DNA of 64,000 nt from Colwellia psychrerythraea 34H (GTDB taxonomy: Bacteria; Pseudomonadota; Gammaproteobacteria; Enterobacterales; Alteromonadaceae). A program made the translations under genes and the position numbers. The stretch covers positions 5,208,001 to 5,272,000 of the forward strand of contig NC_003910.7 of NCBI RefSeq assembly GCF_000012325.1. The letters run 5' to 3'. Positions within the stretch are counted from its first letter, which is position 1; each line of letters begins with the position of its first letter. Shown piece by piece: positions 53,406 to 63,233 of this stretch. Under the pieces are notes generated by a model. That model saw only the letters and a list, made by a program, of their open reading frames with translations. It made no database searches and was not told the DNA's origin.

Positions 53406-55487
53406 ATGAAACTAAAAATAAACTCATTAAAGCGAGCCTTAGCAATCAGCTTAGGTTTGCTTACTTGTTCCGTCGCAATGGCTGAGCATGTAAGTAAAGT
53501 CATTACCGCTGAAAACCTTGCGACTCTACAATCAGTCAGCCAAGCACAAGTAAGCCCAAGTGGTGAATACGTTGCTTATACTCGCTCCGTTCCGCGTGAA
53601 ATCTATGTTGAAAAAGATGGTAAAAACTGGGGTGAACTTTACCTAGTAGATGATAAAGGCGTAGAGCGTCCTTATATTACTGGTGAAGTAAATGTTAAAA
53701 ACATTCAGTGGTCTGCTGACGGCTCATTAATATATTTCTTAGCAAAAATGAACCATGATGAATTCACCACGCTTTATCAAATACCAGCAAACGGTGGTCA
53801 AGCGCAAAAAACGGTGGCGTTAAAAGAAACTAACATTAGTAGCTACGCACTGAGCAGTGATAACAAAAAAATCGCTATTTTAGCTAAAAAAGCGAAAGAT
53901 GAATCAGTTAAAAAGCTGACCGATTTAGGCTTTAAAGCCGAAGTTTTCGAAGAAGAGCTAACTAATCAATTTTTATACGTAACAGATCTTACTCAGTCTG
54001 ATCAAGCGATCACGCCTGAAGCATGGGACATCAAAGGTTATGTTTCTGATGTACATTTTTCACCAACCGGTAAAGATTTATTAATTAAAACTCAACCGAC
54101 TGCGTTAATTGATGACAAATACATGAAGTCACAATGGCACATTGTTGACATCGCTAAAAAAGCCGTTAAAACGTCTTTTGCTACTGAAGGAAAATTAGGC
54201 GCTGCTGAATTTTCCTACGATGGTAAATATGTTGCCCTGCACGGCGCACAAGACAAACATGATCCAGCAAATGGTCGTTTATTTATTGCCAATGTTGCTT
54301 CTGGAAAAATAAGTAACTGGCTCCCAAACTTTAAAGGTCACGTCAGTGATTTTGAATGGTCTAATAAGCGTAATGAATTATTCTTTATTGCTAATATTGG
54401 TACGCAATCAGTGGTTGCCAAAATTAAACCTGGTTCTAACAAATACAAAACAGTTGTCGATGCGGGTAAATTTATTGCCGGTAATTTAAGTATTTCCAAC
54501 TCAGACAAAACTGTTGTGGTAAAAGGCCATACATCCCAACATCCTAACGAAGTGTTTATATTACGCGGTAAAAAACAAACACGTTTAACGGACTCAAATG
54601 TTTGGTTAAATGATATTGCTTTAGCTAAACAAGAAAACCTTACCATTAAAGCCCGTGATGGTGTTGAGATTGGTGGCGTTTTAGTTTACCCACTTGATTA
54701 CAAAAACGGTCAACGTTACCCATTAATCATGTCAGTACATGGTGGCCCTGAAAGCCATGATAAAGATGGTTGGATGACAGCATATTCTCGTCCTGGCCAA
54801 TTGGCGGCTGCACAAGGTTACGCCGTGTTTTATCCAAACTACCGCGGTAGCACAGGTAAAGGCGTAGACTACTCTAAGCTAGGTCAAAATGATTACGCTG
54901 GTAAAGAGTTCGATGACTTGGTCGACCTTAAAAATCATTTAGTTAACATCGGCTTAGTCAACGAGAAAAAAGTCGGTATTACCGGTGGTTCCTACGGTGG
55001 TTATGCTTCAGCTTGGGGCGCAACTAAATTAACTAAACATTTTGCCGCCAGTGTTATGTTTGTTGGTATTTCTAATCAGTTATCAAAGTTTGGTACGACC
55101 GATATTTCTAATGAAATGCATTTAGTTCATGCACGCTCTTACCCTTGGGACAAATGGCAGTGGTACTTAGAACGCAGCCCGATTTATTGGGTAGAACAGT
55201 CAGAAACGCCATTACTCATTATGCACGGTAAAGCTGACCCTCGTGTACATCCAGCACAATCTATGGAAATGTACCGTTATATGAAAGTCCATGGCAAAAC
55301 AGTGCGTTTAGTTTATTACCCAGGCGAAGGACACGGCAATAAACGTGCTGCAGCCAAGTACGATTACAGCTTGCGTTTAATGCGTTGGATGGATAACTAT
55401 TTAAAACATGATAACAAACCGATGCCAGCTCATGACTTACCTCATGCAGCTAACTTAACAGCACAAAAAGAAGCTGATAAGAAATAA
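53406..55487 (+). CDS. S9-family prolyl oligopeptidase (secreted)
   Basis: A 693-residue alpha/beta-hydrolase peptidase with a signal peptide (KRALAISLGLLTCSVAMA, residues about 8-26). A beta-propeller-like region (about 40-400; DFEWSNKRNELFFI and similar blades) gates the active site. The catalytic triad is Ser in GGSYGGYASAWG (about 528), Asp in HGKADPRVHP (about 608) and His in GEGHGNKRA (about 643), typical of family S9C. I choose ATG 53406 since AGGA lies six bases upstream; the 23 codons before it, from 53337, would disrupt the signal peptide. It probably degrades peptides in the periplasm. A T-rich terminator follows. Confidence 0.93.
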   Translation: MKLKINSLKRALAISLGLLTCSVAMAEHVSKVITAENLATLQSVSQAQVSPSGEYVAYTRSVPREIYVEKDGKNWGELYLVDDKGVERPYITGEVNVKNIQWSADGSLIYFLAKMNHDEFTTLYQIPANGGQAQKTVALKETNISSYALSSDNKKIAILAKKAKDESVKKLTDLGFKAEVFEEELTNQFLYVTDLTQSDQAITPEAWDIKGYVSDVHFSPTGKDLLIKTQPTALIDDKYMKSQWHIVDIAKKAVKTSFATEGKLGAAEFSYDGKYVALHGAQDKHDPANGRLFIANVASGKISNWLPNFKGHVSDFEWSNKRNELFFIANIGTQSVVAKIKPGSNKYKTVVDAGKFIAGNLSISNSDKTVVVKGHTSQHPNEVFILRGKKQTRLTDSNVWLNDIALAKQENLTIKARDGVEIGGVLVYPLDYKNGQRYPLIMSVHGGPESHDKDGWMTAYSRPGQLAAAQGYAVFYPNYRGSTGKGVDYSKLGQNDYAGKEFDDLVDLKNHLVNIGLVNEKKVGITGGSYGGYASAWGATKLTKHFAASVMFVGISNQLSKFGTTDISNEMHLVHARSYPWDKWQWYLERSPIYWVEQSETPLLIMHGKADPRVHPAQSMEMYRYMKVHGKTVRLVYYPGEGHGNKRAAAKYDYSLRLMRWMDNYLKHDNKPMPAHDLPHAANLTAQKEADKK

Positions 55488-55515
55488 TCTACAGTCGCTT
55501 TAGTTACAAACCATT

Positions 55516-55548
55516 ATATAAAAGGTCAGCTTAGCTGGCCTTTTATAT
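55516..55548 (+). terminator. Rho-independent terminator after the S9 peptidase
   Basis: ATATAAAAGGTCAGC and GCTGGCCTTTTATAT pair with one mismatch around TTA, ending in T residues. Confidence 0.85.
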
Positions 55549-55573
55549 AATGCTCGATTAATGATAAATAGTG

Positions 55574-55842
55574 TTATACCAATCGGACTAATTTATTGAT
55601 CACTTAGCGAGAATTAAAAGGCTTAGAGGCAAGGCATTGATTGAAGAGAATAGTTATTCTATTGTCAAAATCAATAACGCCGCATGTAAACCTTTTAAAC
55701 TCGTCCTTCGGAAGCTCATTAGCAAACTGATAACATCACAAAATGAATGAAATATAGAATAACTATGGTTAACTCGTTTTGCTTGTTTTAAGCTCGCTAA
55801 TGTAACTCTAAGCTAGCCAATAAATTAATCCGTTTGGTATTA
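55574..55842. repeat. 269-bp palindromic repeat (copy B)
   Basis: It begins TTATACCAATCGGACTAATT and ends AATTAATCCGTTTGGTATTA, the complement of TAATACCAAACGGATTAATT, giving inverted ends of about 20 bases. The core CTTAGAGGCAAGGCATTGATT, AGAATAGTTATTCTATTGTC and ATCAATAACGCCGCATGTAA is shared with copies A and C. Internally the left TCACTTAGCGAGAATTA pairs with AGCTCGCTAATGTAACT-like sequence on the right. No gene lies between 55488 and 55999. Confidence 0.85.
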
Positions 55843-55912
55843 TGCCTTGGTAAAAAATATGCGCTAAATCAAGCCTAGAATAAATACTCCAAATAAAAGC
55901 AAAACAACCATT

Positions 55913-55931
55913 GCAAATAGCAATCGTTATC
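55913..55931. promoter_or_regulatory. Fur-like box upstream of the TonB-dependent receptor
   Basis: GCAAATAGCAATCGTTATC agrees with the 19-base Fur consensus at 13 of 19 positions. It lies about 70 bases before the receptor ATG and would repress the gene when iron is plentiful. Confidence 0.6.
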
Positions 55932-55999
55932 ATTAGACTTCGCACCATCATTATTACCTAGGAGTTTCATCCTAGTAATCATTAAGGTTTGAGTTATTT

Positions 56000-58120
56000 A
56001 TGAAGTTTTCTCCACTCTTTTTAGCCGTCAGTGCGGTTCTCTCTTCAACAGCAGTTTTTGCTGACACAGCTGACAGTGCAACTGACAGCTCATCAAATAA
56101 ACAGGCTATGGAAGTCATTGAAGTAAAAGGTAGTTATTTCCATGGTTATAAAGTTGATGAAGCTAATGGAGCTATGCGCGGTAACTTTTCCTTATTAGAA
56201 ACAGCACAATCGGTCACCGTTATTCCTGATACCATAATAAACGAGCAATTAGCCACTACGTTAGGCGAAGTACTCGTTAATGACGCTAGTTTAACCGCTG
56301 GTTCAAAACAACGTAACCGTGAAGTCTTTAGTCTACGTGGCTTTGAATTAAGCTCATCAAATGGTTATTTACGCGATGGTCATCAGCATTGGTCTCATTA
56401 TCAACAACCTATTGAAACACTGGAAAGTATTGAAGTAATAAAAGGACCTTCAAGCATATTATACGGTCAATCAGGCCCCGGTGGTTTAGTTAACATGGTG
56501 ACAAAAAAGCCTACCGCTAATAGTATTTTTAACCTAGGTGTCGATTTTGATCAAGAAGGTTCATCCCGTATAACGTTAGATGCCGGTGGTGCCATAACAG
56601 AAGATGAATCACTGCGTTATCGCGCTAATTTAGTTAAACAAGATGTGACTTACCAACGTGAATATCAAAATGGCGAACAAAGAGAACGTGAACGTTTCCT
56701 TGGCGCACTGGTAGTTGATTATGATGTGAATGAGGATTTACTCGTTAGCTTTCATTACGATAGAACCAATGACAAAGCGGGTTTAGATACTGGTGCTTGG
56801 CTTGATGATAACGGCGATGTTATTGGTGATGATAAAACTATTCGTGATATGTCATGGGCTTTTACCGACATCACAGTAGAAAATTACGGTGTTGATGTTA
56901 GTTATATTTTAAGTGATGCCTGGCAAGTAAAAGTTGGTTATAACGAACAAACATTCGAGCGTCAGCGTTTTGAATCTGCTCCGAACAAACCGAGTGATTT
57001 TGTAGAGGGCGATAGCTATACCTCAAATCCATATGACCGTTATGATGATTGGCAATTTACTACTACGTTTATAGATTTTACCGGTGAATTTGAACTGGCA
57101 GGTGTAGAACATAATTTACTTATTGGTGCTAACTATCTTGACTATTATTATGGCCAACTAAGAACAAAGAATAAGTCAGACTCGTTTGAATATTCTGCAG
57201 GGCAAGTTGAACCATCCCGCCCTGATATCAGCTATGCAACTGATGACAGCTTATATACCAGCGAATACAATTATTATGGTATTTATATCCAAGACTTAAT
57301 CACTATTAACCAAGAATGGCAGGTGATGATTGGTGGCCGTTACGATAAACAAAGCAAAACAGGTGCTGATAATGAGTCGGTATTACCTAAAGCGGGTCTA
57401 CTATATCACCCGAATGATAGTGCTACCTTCTATGGCAGTTATAGTGAAGGTTTTGAGCCGCAAAGTAGTGAAACCATTAATGATAAAGATGATTTTAACC
57501 ACGGTATGGAGATCGATGCCGAGACTTCGAAGCAATACGAAGTTGGTGTAAAATGGCAATTATTCGATGACCGCTTACTGTTAACGTCTGCACTATTCGA
57601 CATCACTAAATCGGGCGTACTAGTAACCGAAGACTATGAAAGCGTGGATGAAAATATCACTAAAATTACTACGCAAGCAGGTGAACAACGCCACAAAGGT
57701 TTTGAAGTAGCGGCACAAGGCGCGGTAACCGATAAATTATTTATCATGGCATCTATGATGAACTTGGATGCCGCCTATGGTACAGATAGTCAGTTTAATG
57801 GCTCAACGCCTGTAGATGCGCCAGAGTGGTCAGCCTCCGTTTGGTCACGTTATGAATTGACTGAAAACTTTTCTATTAATGCCGGTGCTTTTTATGAAGG
57901 CGAACGTTTTGCTAATACCGATAACACCATAGTAAAAGATGCTTATACCCGTGTTGATGTGGGTGCTACTTATAAAATAGTCTTACAAAATACCGATATT
58001 AACTTACGTTTTAACGTGCAAAACTTATTTGATACTGATTACCTCGCTGGTGGCGGAGTGTCTAACGTGACAGTGGGAGATGGCAGAAACTTCCGTCTTG
58101 CCATGCAGATTGCTTTTTAA
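56000..58120 (+). CDS. TonB-dependent siderophore receptor
   Basis: A 706-residue outer-membrane beta-barrel. The signal peptide is about residues 1-21 (AVLSSTAVFA). The plug domain (about 35-165) has VIEVKGSYF near the TonB box region and SIEVIKGPSSILYGQSGPGG. The barrel ends with a terminal phenylalanine in FRLAMQIAF, as outer-membrane assembly requires. It resembles FhuA/FpvA-type siderophore receptors more than vitamin B12 ones. A Fur-like box is upstream, and it converges with an IroE/Fes-like esterase gene that may cleave the imported siderophore. The ligand itself is not shown. Confidence 0.92.
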   Translation: MKFSPLFLAVSAVLSSTAVFADTADSATDSSSNKQAMEVIEVKGSYFHGYKVDEANGAMRGNFSLLETAQSVTVIPDTIINEQLATTLGEVLVNDASLTAGSKQRNREVFSLRGFELSSSNGYLRDGHQHWSHYQQPIETLESIEVIKGPSSILYGQSGPGGLVNMVTKKPTANSIFNLGVDFDQEGSSRITLDAGGAITEDESLRYRANLVKQDVTYQREYQNGEQRERERFLGALVVDYDVNEDLLVSFHYDRTNDKAGLDTGAWLDDNGDVIGDDKTIRDMSWAFTDITVENYGVDVSYILSDAWQVKVGYNEQTFERQRFESAPNKPSDFVEGDSYTSNPYDRYDDWQFTTTFIDFTGEFELAGVEHNLLIGANYLDYYYGQLRTKNKSDSFEYSAGQVEPSRPDISYATDDSLYTSEYNYYGIYIQDLITINQEWQVMIGGRYDKQSKTGADNESVLPKAGLLYHPNDSATFYGSYSEGFEPQSSETINDKDDFNHGMEIDAETSKQYEVGVKWQLFDDRLLLTSALFDITKSGVLVTEDYESVDENITKITTQAGEQRHKGFEVAAQGAVTDKLFIMASMMNLDAAYGTDSQFNGSTPVDAPEWSASVWSRYELTENFSINAGAFYEGERFANTDNTIVKDAYTRVDVGATYKIVLQNTDINLRFNVQNLFDTDYLAGGGVSNVTVGDGRNFRLAMQIAF

Positions 58121-58153
58121 TGAGATAAAAAATAGTCGTACAAAAGTTACAAC

Positions 58154-58204
58154 AAAAAGCCTAGAATTTAAGCAGATGTAAACAGCTTATACCTAGGCTT
58201 TTTT
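58154..58204. terminator. Bidirectional terminator between the receptor and esterase genes
   Basis: AAAAAGCCTAG and CTAGGCTTTTTT pair in a stem with a long loop, with A and T runs at both ends, placed between convergent genes. Confidence 0.75.
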
Positions 58205-58246
58205 GCATTTTTTATTAATTCAACACAGTGTTAACATCACCTGTGC

Positions 58247-59509
58247 CTACTTAGTTGCCACTAATTTAGCGTTAATAATATTAAACTGCCACTGATTAGC
58301 TTTTTGTTTTTCAGCTAGCACAAGCGCCTTCTGATAGTATTCATGCGCCATCCCCTTATATTCTAATTGCTCATAAGTACTCGCTATCGCTTTTAAGTGG
58401 TCAATGGATTGTGAGAACTCTTTTTCTACCGCTATTAATAGAGGTAATGAGGCCTTGGGCGAATCAAAATGCGCGACATACTTGGCTTGCATAGTAATCA
58501 ATGCTTGTTTAGATGCGGGTAATTTCTTAACTGTCTCGTCAATAAAAGTAGGTAATAAGGCTGCATTTTTATTACGATAATGGCGTCTAAATATCTCTTG
58601 AACACTCGTTGAGGGCATCGGTTGGCTAAAACCGAATTCTGTCATTATTGTTTGATAATGCTGTACTATCGACTCTGGCGTTTTAAATGTAGCCAGCTTA
58701 TTCTCAACAATATACCAAGGTTTATAGATAATTTTTAAGCTATCCCGTAAAGCAATAATACCTACCGAGTTATGATTTTCATCTGGATAGTGTTTAAATT
58801 GCCAATCAATATTATTGGGTTGTGCTAGATCTAAGGCATTAATAAAATCATATTGCCCCATCCGAGTTTCATCCGCGAGTGACAAAAATAATGACACGGG
58901 TTTGTGTTGCGCTTTGCTCAGTTTTTCTTTCGCTTTAGCAACAATGCCTTGATCAGCAACCCATACTGACGGGCTAATTGCCACGTAGTTATTAAAAGCA
59001 GACGGCTTTTCAAGTAACATATTTAACACAAATAACCCCCCCATTGAATGTCCAACCAAGGTAGAACTCTCTGCACTACGGTAATTATTATCAATATATT
59101 GTTTTACTTCTTCAGTAATAAAACGAATGAACTTGGCAGCTTTTCCTTTACTTGGTTTCGCTTTTGAATCAAATACACTGGGTGTCATGTATTCATGGTA
59201 TTGACTTGTGCCTTTATCAGCAATGCCCACTAAAATCACATCAGGAATTAATTGTCCTTTATTCGCCAATAAATCCAGCATGCCCGACACGCCGTGGAAG
59301 TTATAATCTCCATCAATCAAATAGATAACGGGGTAAGTGGCTTGTGTATTTGCAAAATAATTTTCAGGCAGCAGAACTTGCAGTTCACGATCGGTAGATA
59401 GTACTTTCGAGTCAATAGAAACCCTATCACCCATACTAAATGATGCCGTTTCCCCTACCGCGGAATAAGCTAACAAACACAACATAAATACTATAATGTA
59501 TTTTTTCAT
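58247..59509 (-). CDS. Alpha/beta hydrolase, IroE/Fes-like esterase (exported)
   Basis: A 420-residue esterase of the enterochelin-esterase-like family (putative_esterase). Residues about 1-20 look like a signal peptide (IIVFMLCLLAYSAVGE), so it probably acts in the periplasm. The nucleophile is Ser155 in LVGHSMGGLF and the catalytic His is His246 in DENHNSVG, with an acid between. The C-terminal 170 residues are helical and look like TPR repeats. It faces the siderophore receptor gene and has its own Fur-like box, which fits hydrolysis of an imported siderophore to release iron. A different ester substrate remains possible. Confidence 0.85.
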   Translation of the reverse strand: MKKYIIVFMLCLLAYSAVGETASFSMGDRVSIDSKVLSTDRELQVLLPENYFANTQATYPVIYLIDGDYNFHGVSGMLDLLANKGQLIPDVILVGIADKGTSQYHEYMTPSVFDSKAKPSKGKAAKFIRFITEEVKQYIDNNYRSAESSTLVGHSMGGLFVLNMLLEKPSAFNNYVAISPSVWVADQGIVAKAKEKLSKAQHKPVSLFLSLADETRMGQYDFINALDLAQPNNIDWQFKHYPDENHNSVGIIALRDSLKIIYKPWYIVENKLATFKTPESIVQHYQTIMTEFGFSQPMPSTSVQEIFRRHYRNKNAALLPTFIDETVKKLPASKQALITMQAKYVAHFDSPKASLPLLIAVEKEFSQSIDHLKAIASTYEQLEYKGMAHEYYQKALVLAEKQKANQWQFNIINAKLVATK

Positions 59510-59527
59510 AACACGTCCTTTGTATAT

Positions 59528-59546
59528 CTTAATAATTATCGTAATA
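59528..59546. promoter_or_regulatory. Fur-like box upstream of the esterase gene
   Basis: Read on the minus strand, TATTACGATAATTATTAAG agrees with the Fur consensus at 13 of 19 positions. It lies about 20 bases before the esterase ATG. The rest of 59547-59867 shows no gene. Confidence 0.55.
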
Positions 59547-59867
59547 AATACTTAAATGAATTTGACTTTTCAGCTAGGTTAACACGCATATTACTAATAA
59601 AAATACTTTGCTGATTCCTTTATTGCTCAGTCGCTTAAAACTGTAAACGACTACTTACAGTTACGGGAAAACCATTATAAAGTTGAGGGCTTGCAACACT
59701 AAAGTCTAATAGCTGAACCCTTGTTTTTAGTGCTGTAATGTTAAACTAGTCGGCGAGTTGCTACCAAAATTACAAGGGATTATTATTAGATATAGATAAA
59801 CCGCCTCTGGAAATTATTTAACCCTACTTTACAGTGCCTTATGCACTAAACTGTTAATGAGAATTCC

Positions 59868-61451
59868 ATGAATAAGAAGTTACTCTCTACCGTCCTTTTA
59901 CTATCAACGCTACTCACTCTATTGGCTTACTTAAGCCAAACCTATTTAGTTTCAGCGCAACTTTATAGTCTTTTTTTGTTCACTCTTAGCGCTTTTACTC
60001 TCTTGTTTTTATCCAACATAATACACAAACAAACCCTGAAAACTGCGGCTCTAATAGCTGAGCAAGAGCAAACTCACAGCAATGCTGAACTTGGCGTCAT
60101 TGGAGGCGAAATTAGTAATAAAGCAAGCGAACTTGCGATTAACTCAGCCGAAATAAGCTATTTCTTAGCACAACTTAGTGGCGCAATTGAACAATCGAGT
60201 GAAGATGTTGACCGATTAGCGACTGCAGCCGAAGAAATGTCTGCCAACTCCAAACAAATTAACGACAATGCCGTACTTGCTTCTCAGCAAGCGAGTCATG
60301 CTATGTCATCTAGTAATGCCAGTTCAGCTCAGTTAAGTAACAATATTAATATCGTTAATCAGCTCAATGTGTCGGTAAATAGCGCGGCAGAAAAGATACG
60401 TTCTCTTGAAAAGAAAGCCCTGGCCATTCAAAGTATTACTGATGTTATCGATGGGATTTCTGCACAAACTAATCTATTAGCATTAAATGCCGCCATAGAA
60501 GCGGCACGTGCTGGAGAGCAAGGTCGTGGTTTTGCCGTCGTGGCTGATGAAGTTAGGGCTTTAGCTGGTAAAACAGCTGATGCAACGGCGCAAATTGGTG
60601 AGATGCTCAAGCAAACAAGTGATGAAACCAGTGCAACAACTCTGGCTATGTCACAGATTGTTGAACAAACAAACAGTGTAGTTTCTACCATGACGGAATT
60701 GTCACACGGCTTTGCTGAAATAGATCAATTACTGACTGACTCTTCTGCGGCAAGCGATCAAATAAGTCATGCGTTAACAGAGCAAGATTTCGCAGCAGAA
60801 GAAATCTCATCTTCAGTTGTACGTTTACATGATTTTTTATTAAATAAAAGTAGTGAAACGCAAGACGCGTCAATTCAAGCGCAAACCCTATCCAATAGTT
60901 CGGAATCAATTTTCGTCCATATATCATCTTTTGAAAGTAACTCTCTCATTGCTAACATGTGTCAACAAGCACAGCTTTCCGCGAATCAAGTAGGGCTGTT
61001 ATTTGAGCAAAGTATCGAAAAAAACCTTATTACTCAACAACAGTTATTTAACTTTAGCTATCAACAACTAGGCAGCTGTGAGCCGAAGAAATACAGTACC
61101 TCTTTTGATAAATTTACCGACCAGCATTTACCTAAAATCCAAGAACCATTGCTAGTTCAGTTTCCTGAGATGATTTACGCTGGCGCTGTAGATATTAACA
61201 GTTACTTCCCTACCCATAATAAATGCTTCTCTAAGCCGCTAACCGGCAATGCAGCAACAGATATTATCAATAACCGTACTAAACGACTATTTGATGACCC
61301 CACGGGCATTCGTTGTGGCAAGCACACCGATAAGTTTTTACTGCAAACATACAAGCGTGATACTGGTGAAATTATGCATGATGTTTCTGCACCAATATTT
61401 GTTCAAGGTAAGCATTGGGGTGGTTTTAGAATTGGTTTTAAAGCCAAGTAA
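59868..61451 (+). CDS. Methyl-accepting chemotaxis protein with C-terminal sensor domain
   Basis: A 527-residue chemoreceptor. Two hydrophobic helices at about 5-25 and 31-51 form a hairpin with almost no periplasmic loop. The signalling domain (about 90-345) carries [18 protein letters not shown] near 203 and [15 protein letters not shown]. An unusual C-terminal region (about 400-527) follows, with [20 protein letters not shown] and a closing [18 protein letters not shown], which looks like a Cache-type cytoplasmic ligand domain. The sensor is therefore after the signalling domain, on the cytoplasmic side, and would detect an internal metabolite. It is followed by the porin and, after that, a second chemoreceptor. 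Confidence 0.9.
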   Translation: MNKKLLSTVLLLSTLLTLLAYLSQTYLVSAQLYSLFLFTLSAFTLLFLSNIIHKQTLKTAALIAEQEQTHSNAELGVIGGEISNKASELAINSAEISYFLAQLSGAIEQSSEDVDRLATAAEEMSANSKQINDNAVLASQQASHAMSSSNASSAQLSNNINIVNQLNVSVNSAAEKIRSLEKKALAIQSITDVIDGISAQTNLLALNAAIEAARAGEQGRGFAVVADEVRALAGKTADATAQIGEMLKQTSDETSATTLAMSQIVEQTNSVVSTMTELSHGFAEIDQLLTDSSAASDQISHALTEQDFAAEEISSSVVRLHDFLLNKSSETQDASIQAQTLSNSSESIFVHISSFESNSLIANMCQQAQLSANQVGLLFEQSIEKNLITQQQLFNFSYQQLGSCEPKKYSTSFDKFTDQHLPKIQEPLLVQFPEMIYAGAVDINSYFPTHNKCFSKPLTGNAATDIINNRTKRLFDDPTGIRCGKHTDKFLLQTYKRDTGEIMHDVSAPIFVQGKHWGGFRIGFKAK

Positions 61452-61481
61452 GTATTGAAATACCTTAAAATGTAGTTGAAA

Positions 61482-61528
61482 TCGACTAAAGTCTACCCCC
61501 TTTTTTTAGCAATGTAGACTTAGGTCTA
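61482..61528. promoter_or_regulatory. Pair of TAGAC-N4-GTCTA dyads upstream of the porin
   Basis: TCGACTAAAGTCTA (61482-61495) and TAGACTTAGGTCTA (61515-61528; a perfect TAGAC-N4-GTCTA dyad) are 33 bases apart, about three helical turns, so a dimeric regulator could bind both on one face. Related sites occur at 48573 and 48722. Confidence 0.5.
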
Positions 61529-61675
61529 ATTCCTTTTGTTCACTTTACACACTAACTTATTATTCGATAACAAAAAATAACAACCAAGCAAACTAAAAAG
61601 AAAATAATAAGAGGCACTTAAGACCTCATAATAATAAGTCACATTAAAATAAATAAAACAAAAATGGGAAATACA

Positions 61676-62734
61676 ATGTTTAATAATTCATTATTTAAAT
61701 TAAAAAAAGTAGTACTCGCAACCAGTTTATTAGCGGTTACTGGTGCTGCTAATGCCGGTTACACTGTTAAATTAGATGACGGTGACACCATTACTTTTGG
61801 TGGTTACATCAAAGCAGACGTTCGTTCAATCAGTGGTGATGTTAGTTCACCCGTAACCAATGATGATTACTGGATTGGTAACGCCGCAGTAGTTGATGAT
61901 ATATCCACAACCAAATTCTCAGCCAATGAAACTCGCTTCAATACTAAGTATGTTCATGGCGACGTGACTGGCTTTATTGAATTAGATTTTTACGGCGGCG
62001 GCGGCAACCAAATTGTTTCAAACTCATCACATCCAAGACTACGTCACGCTTTTATCAAATATAAAAATATTTTAGTTGGGCAAACTTGGACAACCTTTAT
62101 GAATACTAGCGCGCTTGCAGAAGCGGCTAACTTTGGTGGTGCTTTAAATGCCTCTGCGTTTATTAGACAAGGACAAGTTCGTTACACCATGGGTGGTTTA
62201 CAACTTTCTTTAGAAAATCCACATTCAGATAAAGGTGACAGCAGTCAAGATTCCATTCCTGATTTTATTGCCAAATATACCTTCAAAGGCGACTGGGGTA
62301 ATGTTTCAGTATCCGGTTTAGCCCGTCAGTTAAATACTGTTGGTGGAAATTCGGAAACAGCGGTTGGTGGTGGTATTGCTGGTCGTATTAAAACTTTCGG
62401 TAAAGATGATTTCCGCTTTCAAGTGCACGGTGGCGAAACTGGTCGCTACGTGGGTGTAGTTGCAGCGAGAGATTTAGTGGGTGAAGAAGTTGAAGAAACT
62501 ACCTCGTACATGGTGGCTTACCGTCACTTTTGGACCGAAGAAATGCGCTCAACCGTATTTTACGGCAGCACAGATGCTGACGTAGCCAATACAAAGCGTA
62601 ATCATGTCGCTGTTAACTTATTTAAAAACTTTACCAAGCAACTTTCTTTTGGTGTTGAAGTAGGTAATTTTGAAATGAATGAAGTAAGTAAAGATTCGAA
62701 CTACTTACAATTCTCAGCTAAATACGTTTTATAG
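61676..62734 (+). CDS. Outer-membrane porin (DcaP-like)
   Basis: A 352-residue outer-membrane porin with a signal peptide (about 1-22, ending ANA) and repeated amphipathic strands such as YTVKLDDGDTITFGGYIKA and TFMNTSALAEAANFGGALNA; the body resembles DcaP-type trimeric porins, which carry small carboxylates in other genera. It ends in YLQFSAKYVL, a plausible assembly signal although not the usual terminal Phe. I choose ATG 61676 because GGGA lies six bases upstream; the open frame begins at 61664. Its upstream region has two TAGAC dyads, so it may be co-regulated with the symporter operon. A strong terminator follows. Confidence 0.85.
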   Translation: MFNNSLFKLKKVVLATSLLAVTGAANAGYTVKLDDGDTITFGGYIKADVRSISGDVSSPVTNDDYWIGNAAVVDDISTTKFSANETRFNTKYVHGDVTGFIELDFYGGGGNQIVSNSSHPRLRHAFIKYKNILVGQTWTTFMNTSALAEAANFGGALNASAFIRQGQVRYTMGGLQLSLENPHSDKGDSSQDSIPDFIAKYTFKGDWGNVSVSGLARQLNTVGGNSETAVGGGIAGRIKTFGKDDFRFQVHGGETGRYVGVVAARDLVGEEVEETTSYMVAYRHFWTEEMRSTVFYGSTDADVANTKRNHVAVNLFKNFTKQLSFGVEVGNFEMNEVSKDSNYLQFSAKYVL

Positions 62735-62806
62735 TTTTACACGCGACTAAAGCGTAAATTTAGTCTCACAACTTGCGTTAGTTAACCTCTGTTGGGGTTA
62801 TTTTAT

Positions 62807-62832
62807 AGGGAAGCATATGCTTCCCTTTTTTT
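62807..62832 (+). terminator. Rho-independent terminator after the porin
   Basis: AGGGAAGCATATGCTTCCCT is a perfect palindrome followed by TTTTTT. Confidence 0.9.
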
Positions 62833-63233
62833 ATGCTTTTATTAACAATCTAAATGCATACTTCAGGCGCTTAAGGTGCCTTATAAAAAAGTTAAATTCG
62901 GTTTTCTCACCATACTGATTTTACTGCTGCTAACCTGCAGAGAATAAAGTAAAACAATCTCTCTTCTTTTTTTAAATGAAAAAGAGCATTTGATGTCATT
63001 TAGTACATTAATTACCTTATTGTCTTTTACATTATTTACTCTTTCTATCCTATTAAACCTGGCTCAAGGCAAGGGCGGCATTGTATGAAATATTTCATCA
63101 ACAGTGATTAATTTATTTTTAACTTTCAACTACGTACTTTTATTTAGCTTATTCGTAATTATCGTAAAAATTGAGCTACACTAAAATTGAACTATATTAA
63201 TTAGCATAGTTTACTAATTTAAAAGGGAATTTT
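62833..63233. other. Intergenic region with two tiny candidate ORFs
   Basis: A GTG-started 23-codon frame at 62876-62947 ends in a lipobox-like LLLLTC then CRE, and an ATG-started 31-codon frame at 62993-63088 (MSFSTLITLLSFTLF, then LAQGKGGIV) would encode one hydrophobic segment. Neither has a convincing ribosome site, so either could be chance. The promoter of the following chemoreceptor is presumably at the right end. Confidence 0.25.
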
